A stretch of DNA of 64,000 nucleotides from JBBQXK01 sp038209775. Its GTDB lineage: Bacteria; Pseudomonadota; Alphaproteobacteria; Rhodobacterales; Rhodobacteraceae. The stretch lies in the NCBI GenBank assembly GCA_038209775.1, contig JBBQXK010000017.1, forward strand, positions 7,234 through 71,233, given 5' to 3'. A program made the translations under genes and the position numbers. The notes beneath the pieces were generated by a model that was not told where the DNA came from, did no database searches, and saw nothing but the letters and a program-made list of their open reading frames with translations. Below are positions 59,801 to 64,000 of this stretch, piece after piece; the first letter of the stretch is position 1, and every line of letters starts with the position of its first letter.

Positions 59801-60180
59801 AGGCGGGCCTGTTCGACGAGGCGCGGGCGGTGCTGGACGATCCGGGGCTGACGCATCTGTTCGGGCCGGGCAGTCTGGCGGAGGTGCCGTTTGCCGCGAT
59901 GATCGGCGGGCGGCAGGTTCAGGGCACCATCGACCGGCTGGTGGTGACGCCGTCGCGGGTGCTGGCGGTCGATTTCAAGTCGAACCGGGTGGTGCCCGCG
60001 ACGCCGGGCGACGTGCCCGAGGGCATCCTGCGGCAGTTGGGGGCCTATGCGGAAGGGCTGGCGCAGATTTACCCGGAAAGGCGTATCGAGGTGGCGGTGT
60101 TGTGGACGCAGGGGCCAGTGCTGATGCCGCTGTCTCTCGACATCGTGAGGGGGGCACTGGCGCGGACCACGATCCCTTGA
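56842..60180 (+). CDS. addA: Double-strand break repair helicase-nuclease AddA
   Basis: 1112 residues from the ATG at 56842 (ATGA overlap with addB). UvrD-type helicase: Q/Walker A WVSANAGSGKTRVLTDRVARML, motif II ILVDEAQDTSPVQW, motif III VGDRKQSIYSFQGA, motif V RVMTIHGAKGLEAPVVILPD and motif VI LLYVALTRAQSRLIV. The C-terminal nuclease has GTIDRLVVTPSRVLAVDFKSNR (Asp, Asp-Phe-Lys) and a preceding RGTVLHRLLEHL. Full length with both active sites. Confidence 0.97.
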   Translation: MTPRDDATLRQIAAADPARSTWVSANAGSGKTRVLTDRVARMLLDGVDPARILCLTYTKAAASEMQNRLFRRLGAWAMLPDDPLRAALADLGVEGALPGATLARARTLFAMAIETPGGLRIQTIHSFCASLLRRFPLEAGVSPRFAEMDDRAATLLRAEIIEDLAETLAPAVIARVAMAYTGEDVATLAAEVAGKRTGFVRVLDDRAARALFDVPANETPDAILSEVFGGDEGDLLAGVTAVMATGSVTDVKNADLLALIDVDTPDLAALQRLERLFLFGPTAKAPFGAKVGTFPTKATQPALGSLLGPLNALMARLASARPRRVALMAAERTATLHAFAAAFLPEYVARKAARGLLDFDDLILGARALLTDPGVAQWVLFRLDGGIDHILVDEAQDTSPVQWQVIECLAAEFTAGRGARDAQRTLFVVGDRKQSIYSFQGADLRNFAAKETGFAASLAAAGTPLQRTELHHSFRSSPAILRLVDATFDPAKGRGLDGGSTHIAHRPDMAGRVELWPPFDKAADPEPENWYDPVDLPTGEHHAARLGAAVARRIRAMVEARVPVPGKDGLRAVEPGDFLILVRRRSDIFAAVIAACKAAGLPIAGSDRMRLGGELAVRDIGALLAFLALPEDDLSLAAALRSPLFGWTENALYRLAQPRKGYLWAALRDAGGETVAMLDDLRGQADFLRPYELIERILTRHDGRRRLIARLGDEAEDGIDEMLSQALAYERQAVPSLTGFLVWLDADEVEVKRPAEGAGGRIRVMTIHGAKGLEAPVVILPDTAAYRKRERDEVLVTPDGTPLWKTPADASPALIAEARAARKAREEEESLRLLYVALTRAQSRLIVAAAGALGKEVTDEDAPPPAWYHLIADGMLAAGAVPGEGGGLELSFGDWSGPVAAPAVTDTAHMPPLPDWTGRHAPTTAPGPKPLSPSDLGGAKALAGEAGLDEAAAMARGTVLHRLLEHLPLHDVADWPMLMAQLDPAGEAGLFDEARAVLDDPGLTHLFGPGSLAEVPFAAMIGGRQVQGTIDRLVVTPSRVLAVDFKSNRVVPATPGDVPEGILRQLGAYAEGLAQIYPERRIEVAVLWTQGPVLMPLSLDIVRGALARTTIP

Positions 60181-60238
60181 TCTTTCCGGGGGGGATGCCT
60201 AGCTTGGTTTTCCCGAACAACCATGCTGGAGAATCACG

Positions 60239-60565
60239 ATGGGCGCTGCCACCGTCGCTGTCACCGATGCCACCTTTGACAAGGAAGTCCGTCAGTCGGA
60301 CGTGCCGGTCGTGGTGGATTTCTGGGCCGAATGGTGCGGCCCCTGCCGTCAGATTGGCCCGGCACTGGAAGAACTGGCCGTCGAATATGCGGGCCGCGTC
60401 AAGATCGTGAAGGTCAACGTGGACGAGAACCCCGACAGCCCGGCGGCACTGGGCGTGCGGGGGATACCGTCGCTGTTCCTGTTCAAGAACGGGCAGGTCG
60501 TGTCGAACAAGGTGGGTGCGGCCCCGAAGGCGGCGCTGGCAAGCTGGATCGCCTCGGCGGTCTGA
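60239..60565 (+). CDS. trxA: Thioredoxin
   Basis: 108 residues. Active site WAEWCGPCRQIGP (CGPC), cis-Pro region GIPSLFLFKNGQ, and KVNVDENP. Classical thioredoxin 1, cytoplasmic reductant for ribonucleotide reductase, MsrA and others. It lies 58 bp after addA with its own GGAG-like site, as in other Rhodobacteraceae. Confidence 0.97.
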   Translation: MGAATVAVTDATFDKEVRQSDVPVVVDFWAEWCGPCRQIGPALEELAVEYAGRVKIVKVNVDENPDSPAALGVRGIPSLFLFKNGQVVSNKVGAAPKAALASWIASAV

Positions 60566-60650
60566 GGGATTTTGCCGGGATGGATTTGGGGGGGCGGGGG
60601 AAACCTTGCCCCCTTCTTGCATCCGCGTTTTGCGCGGAGAGGTTGCGCCC

Positions 60651-60690
60651 CGGGGGGTTTCACACCCCCCGCACCCCCCGTGGAGTATTT
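60651..60690 (+). repeat. Dispersed G/C-rich intergenic repeat, copy 2
   Basis: Same element as 14246-14286 in opposite orientation, 33 bases identical. Lies between the convergent trxA and glycerate kinase genes, where a terminator is expected. Upstream (60623-60637) a short CCGCG-CGCGG hairpin adds to the transcript-end character. Confidence 0.8.
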
Positions 60691-60716
60691 GTACAAGGTG
60701 AAGCGGGAAGAAGGGC

Positions 60717-61973
60717 TCAGGTTTCGGGCTGGATCAGGATGGCGCGGAAGTCGTTGACGTTGGTCAGGGTGGGGCCGGTGATGACCTGATCGCCGATGCG
60801 ACCGAAAAAGGTATGGGCGTCGTTGCGGGTCAGGGCGTTTGTCGGGCTGACGTGCCTTGCCTTCGCCTTGGCCAGGGTGTCGGGGCCGATGATTGCACCC
60901 GCGACCTCGGCGGCACCATCGACGCCATCGGTGTCGCAGGCGATGGCGTGGATACCGGGGGCGCCGTTCAGTGCAATCGCCAGGGCCAGGCAATACTCGG
61001 CGTTCGGGCCGCCGGTGCCGTCGCCCTTGCGGGTGACGGTGAGCTCGCCCCCGGACATCAGCATGACCGGCGGTTGCCCGTGTGCCGGGCGGGCGGCGAG
61101 GGCCAGTGTGGCGTGGGTGGCGGCGACATCGCGCGCCTCGCCTTGCAGCGCGTCGCCAAGGAGGCGCACGTCGATGCCCGCATCGCGCGCCAAGCGGGCA
61201 GCGGCGTCAAGCGATTGCGAGGGGGCGGCGTAGAGGTGGTTCATCACCCGTGACAGGCGCGGATCGCCGGGCGGGATGACCCCTGTCGGGGCGTCCAGAA
61301 CCGCGAGGACCGAAGGCGGGGCCGCGATGCTCCATTTCCACAGGAGGGCGCGGGCGTCGTCGGGGGTTGAGGCATCGCCCACCGTGGGGCCCGAGCCGAT
61401 GAAGGCGGGATCGTCGCCCGGCACATCCGAAATCAGCAGCGCCAGCATCCGGGCGGGGTAGGCGGCGGCGGCCAGTTGGCCACCTTTCACCCGGGACAGG
61501 TGCTTGCGCAGCGTGTTCATGTCGGAGATCGGTGCGCCCGAGGCCAGGAGGCTTGCGTTCACGCTGCGCTTTTCGTCCAGCGTGATGGCACCGGCGGGGG
61601 CCACCAACAGCGCCGAGGCACCGCCTGACATCAGAGCCAGCACGAAATCACCCTCACCAAGACCCGTGACCATATCCAGCATCCGGGCCGTCGCCCCAAG
61701 CCCCGCGGCGTCCGGGACGGGGTGGGCGGCCTCGACAATCTCGATCCCCCGGCAGGGGCGGCCATAGCCGTAGCGGGTGATGACAAGGCCTTCGCAAGGG
61801 CCCCAGACCGTCTCGACCGCCTCGGCCATGCGGGCACTGGCCTTGCCCGCGCCGATCACCAGCACGCGGCCCGGGGGCCGGGGCGGCAGGTGGGCGGCCA
61901 GCGACTGCATCGGATCGGCCACCTCGACCGCGCGGTCGAACAGGCGGCGCAGGAGGCGGGCGGGGTCGTCCAT
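60717..61973 (-). CDS. gckA: Glycerate 2-kinase, type II (GckA/TtuD family)
   Basis: 418 residues from the ATG at 61973 (MDDPARLLRRLFDRAV). Landmarks: VLVIGAGKASARMAEAVE, then AAHPVPDAAG, ALMSGGASALLVAPA, NTLRKHLSRVKGGQLA with the catalytic Lys, ISDVPGDDPAFIGSGPT, and MLMSGGELTVTRKGDGTGGPNAEYCLALA near the end. Members phosphorylate D-glycerate to 2-phosphoglycerate; some were named hydroxypyruvate reductase (TtuD) in older literature. Convergent with trxA, divergent from hslV. Confidence 0.9.
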   Translation of the reverse strand: MDDPARLLRRLFDRAVEVADPMQSLAAHLPPRPPGRVLVIGAGKASARMAEAVETVWGPCEGLVITRYGYGRPCRGIEIVEAAHPVPDAAGLGATARMLDMVTGLGEGDFVLALMSGGASALLVAPAGAITLDEKRSVNASLLASGAPISDMNTLRKHLSRVKGGQLAAAAYPARMLALLISDVPGDDPAFIGSGPTVGDASTPDDARALLWKWSIAAPPSVLAVLDAPTGVIPPGDPRLSRVMNHLYAAPSQSLDAAARLARDAGIDVRLLGDALQGEARDVAATHATLALAARPAHGQPPVMLMSGGELTVTRKGDGTGGPNAEYCLALAIALNGAPGIHAIACDTDGVDGAAEVAGAIIGPDTLAKAKARHVSPTNALTRNDAHTFFGRIGDQVITGPTLTNVNDFRAILIQPET

Positions 61974-62031
61974 GGCTGCGGCCTTTCCTTGCACGCCCCA
62001 TCATCACCGCATTTCGCGGCGGAAGGGAAGG

Positions 62032-62060
62032 TTGTGCCGCGCTGTCCGGCCCGCCATATA
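62032..62060 (+). promoter_or_regulatory. Candidate promoter of hslV (heat-shock-like)
   Basis: TTGTGC (62032-62037), 17 bases, CATATA (62055-62060, within CCATATAGG), ending 22 bases before the hslV ATG. The -10 with preceding C residues resembles RpoH sites. Pattern only. Confidence 0.4.
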
Positions 62061-62082
62061 GGGCAAAAGGCGGAGGCATGGC

Positions 62083-62637
62083 ATGGACGATCGGTTTCCC
62101 GGCTGGCATGGCACGACGATTTTGGCCGTGCGCCGGGGCGGTGAGGTGGTGGTGGCGGGCGACGGGCAGGTGTCGCTGGGCCAGACGGTGATCAAGGGCA
62201 GCGCTCGCAAGGTGCGCCGCCTGTCGCCGGGGGGCCGCGATGTGGTCTGCGGTTTTGCCGGGTCGACGGCGGATGCGTTCACCCTGTTGGAGCGGCTGGA
62301 GAAGAAGCTGGAAGCGATGCCGGGGCAGCTTGCGCGGGCGTCGGTCGAACTGGCCAAGGACTGGCGGATGGACAAATACCTGCGCAATCTTGAGGCGATG
62401 CTGATCGTGACCGACGGGCGCGACATGTTCGTCATCACCGGGGCGGGCGATGTGCTGGAGCCCGAGCATGACGTGGCGGCCATCGGATCGGGCGGGAATT
62501 TCGCGCTGGCGGCGGCGCGGGGGCTGATGGCGACCGAGATGGACGCCGAGGGTGTTGCCCGCGCGGCAATGGCGATTGCGGCGGACATCTGCGTGTATAC
62601 CAACGGCAACCTGACGGTTGAGAGGATCGTGGCATGA
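62083..62637 (+). CDS. hslV: ATP-dependent protease HslV, proteolytic subunit
   Basis: 184 residues. The propeptide MDDRFPGWHG is removed to expose the catalytic Thr of TTILAVRRGGEVVVAGDGQVSLGQTV, the ClpQ landmark. GFAGSTADAFTLLERLEKKLE and AIGSGGNFALAAARGLM follow. It forms a double hexamer capped by HslU. Its stop overlaps the next gene (ATGA), which is not hslU but a membrane protein. Confidence 0.97.
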   Translation: MDDRFPGWHGTTILAVRRGGEVVVAGDGQVSLGQTVIKGSARKVRRLSPGGRDVVCGFAGSTADAFTLLERLEKKLEAMPGQLARASVELAKDWRMDKYLRNLEAMLIVTDGRDMFVITGAGDVLEPEHDVAAIGSGGNFALAAARGLMATEMDAEGVARAAMAIAADICVYTNGNLTVERIVA

Positions 62638-63734
62638 CCGAAAGCGAGACATTTGCACGCGATGATCTGCGGGCCGCTGTGGCCGCGGGCATCCTGAGCG
62701 AGGCGCAGGCGGCATCTGTGACCACGCTGGCACAGGGTCGGGCGGGACGGCGCGATACCATGCCCGCCGAGGACGAGCCGTTCGAGTTCTTTCGCGGTTT
62801 CTCCGAGATCTTCGTATCGCTGGGTCTGGTGATCCTGCTGTCGGGGGTGGCGGCGATGCTGGCCTGGTTCGGCGGCACCAGCCTGTTGATCTTTGTGCCG
62901 TTTGGCGTGGCCATCGTGGCCTTCTGGTGGGCCAACTACTTTACCCTGAAGCGGCGGATGAACCTGCCTTCGATGGTGTTGGCCATCGCGTTCGGCAGTG
63001 GGCTGTACCTGTCGGCGGTGACGGTTGCCACCATTGCGGAACTGCCGTTCCGGGTGTCGGTGGTAGGGTCGTTCACGGTTGGAGCCGTGGGGATGGCGCT
63101 GTGGTACCGCCGGTTCCGCCTGCCATTCTCGGTGTTCATCCTGGGGCTGAATGTTCTGGGTGTGGTCTATGCGCTGACCGCCTCGGTCGACAATCTGGGC
63201 GGGTTTCTGGAAGGCAGCAGGGGGCCAGGGTTCGCATCACTGTTCGACTTGCGCGAAAGCCCGTACTTCGCGCTTGCCACCCTTCTGTTCGGGTTCGGGG
63301 CGTTCTGTGTCGGCATGTGGTTCGACACGCGCGATCCCTACCGCCTTGGCCGCCACGCGGCGACGGCGTTCTGGTGCCACATGCTGGCGGCACCGGCACT
63401 GGTCAACACGGTGGCGCTGACGCTGTACAACACCGGCGGGCAGTCGGGGATCGTGCTGTTGATGGTGGCACTGCTGGGGATTTCCGTGCTGGCGCTGGTA
63501 ATTGACCGCCGGTCGTTCCTGTCGGCGGCCATCGTCTATATCGCCATTGTCATCGCATGGATCGTACAGGGGTCGGGGGATGCGGATTTCGGAACCTGGA
63601 CGTTTATCCTGATCCTCTTGGGTGCTGTCATCACCGCCGTCGGTACCTGGTGGGTGCCGCTGCGGGCCGCGCTGATGCGGGCATTGCCCGCGTTCCCCGG
63701 CAAGGACCGTCTGCCCCCTTACGCAAAGGCGTGA
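62634..63734 (+). CDS. Polytopic membrane protein of unknown function between hslV and hslU
   Basis: 366 residues. An N-terminal cytoplasmic part of about 60 residues (DDLRAAVAAGILSEAQAASV, a two-helix pattern seen before membrane domains of the DUF2157-like kind) precedes eight to ten hydrophobic helices. A second soluble stretch is short (DNLGGFLEGSRGPGFASLFDLRESPY). No transport or catalytic motif is recognised. It is coupled to hslV by a 4-base overlap and precedes hslU by 2 bases, so it is made with the protease under heat shock. A membrane quality-control role is possible but unproven. Confidence 0.75.
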   Translation: MTESETFARDDLRAAVAAGILSEAQAASVTTLAQGRAGRRDTMPAEDEPFEFFRGFSEIFVSLGLVILLSGVAAMLAWFGGTSLLIFVPFGVAIVAFWWANYFTLKRRMNLPSMVLAIAFGSGLYLSAVTVATIAELPFRVSVVGSFTVGAVGMALWYRRFRLPFSVFILGLNVLGVVYALTASVDNLGGFLEGSRGPGFASLFDLRESPYFALATLLFGFGAFCVGMWFDTRDPYRLGRHAATAFWCHMLAAPALVNTVALTLYNTGGQSGIVLLMVALLGISVLALVIDRRSFLSAAIVYIAIVIAWIVQGSGDADFGTWTFILILLGAVITAVGTWWVPLRAALMRALPAFPGKDRLPPYAKA

Positions 63735-63736
63735 CC

Positions 63737-64000
63737 ATGTCTGACCTGACCCCGCGCGAGATTGTGGCCGAGCTTGACCGGTTCATCATCGGCCAGGCGG
63801 CGGCTAAGCGGGCCGTCGCGGTGGCCTTGCGCAGCCGCTGGCGTCGGCGGCAACTGCCACCCGAGATGGCGGATGAAGTGTATCCGAAGAACATCCTGAT
63901 GATCGGGCCGACGGGAGTGGGCAAGACCGAGATCTCGCGCCGTCTGGCCAAGCTGGCCAAGGCGCCGTTTATCAAGGTCGAGGCGACCAAGTTCACCGAG
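63737..64000 (+). CDS. hslU: ATP-dependent protease HslU, ATPase subunit (5' part)
   Basis: The first 88 codons are in the window. MSDLTPREIVAELDRFIIGQAAAKRAVAVALRSRWRR is the HslU N-terminus, followed by the Walker A GPTGVGKTEISRRLA and FIKVEATKFTE. AAA+ unfoldase of the HslVU protease. The start is 2 bases after the membrane protein stop. The rest lies beyond the right edge. Confidence 0.97.
   Translation, partial: MSDLTPREIVAELDRFIIGQAAAKRAVAVALRSRWRRRQLPPEMADEVYPKNILMIGPTGVGKTEISRRLAKLAKAPFIKVEATKFTE

Overview
The window looks like a chromosomal segment of a Rhodobacterales alphaproteobacterium (Rhodobacter/Gemmobacter/Paracoccus-like). The support is high GC, a CcrM-type GANTC methylase beside rnhB, a complete RegB-SenC-RegA-HvrA redox locus in the R. 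capsulatus/R. sphaeroides order, a DivL-like PAS protein next to tsaE, AmgK/MurU, AddAB, HslVU, and many ATGA or TGATG start/stop overlaps. Products are named from motifs and family knowledge; no database search was run. No rRNA, tRNA, CRISPR array, prophage or intact insertion sequence was seen.

Layout. (1) 1-10.3 kb, minus strand: three glycosyltransferases and a polysaccharide deacetylase enclose a full Opp/Dpp-type ABC importer. (2) 10.5-12.4 kb: rnhB and ccrM, with three GANTC sites just upstream of ccrM. (3) 12.4-21.2 kb: envelope and signalling genes. These are secreted orphan proteins, a membrane-anchored winged-helix protein, MsrA, a caspase-like/Sel1/PG-binding protein, a membrane M15-type peptidase, an OmpA-domain protein and a transmembrane Ser/Thr kinase. 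(4) 21.3-27.7 kb, plus strand: sugar catabolic operon (TIM-barrel isomerase, RbsBAC-like importer, RpiR regulator, PfkB kinase). (5) 27.8-37.0 kb, minus strand: LacI regulator and six overlapping genes (TPP enzyme, HyuA, HyuB, uronate-dehydrogenase-like enzyme, FAD oxidoreductase, SDR). (6) 37.0-37.9 kb: a decayed mocD-mocE fusion and an array of 11-bp phased repeats. A related array lies in the opposite orientation at 27.7 kb, so the two bracket block 5. (7) 37.9-45.5 kb, plus strand: ROK regulator, M20 peptidase, two tandem substrate-binding proteins, permease, YhfX-family PLP enzyme and ABC ATPase. (8) 45.5-49.8 kb: small ORF, LysR regulator, hvrA-regA-senC diverging from regB. (9) 49.9-60.6 kb, plus strand: DivL-like PAS protein behind a perfect CtrA box, tsaE, amgK, murU, addB, addA, trxA. 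(10) 60.7-64 kb: glycerate kinase, then hslV, an unknown membrane protein and the start of hslU.

Synthesis. Blocks 4, 5 and 7 look like accessory catabolic modules set among conserved core loci (2, 8, 9, 10). Cell-cycle logic appears twice: GANTC sites at ccrM, and a CtrA box plus a GANTC site at the DivL-like gene. The best candidates for undescribed biology are the caspase/kinase/OmpA/peptidase locus, the ROK-M20-YhfX-ABC cluster, the six-gene HyuAB/TPP/uronate-dehydrogenase operon, the inverted 11-bp repeat arrays and the glycan-peptide-importer operon.
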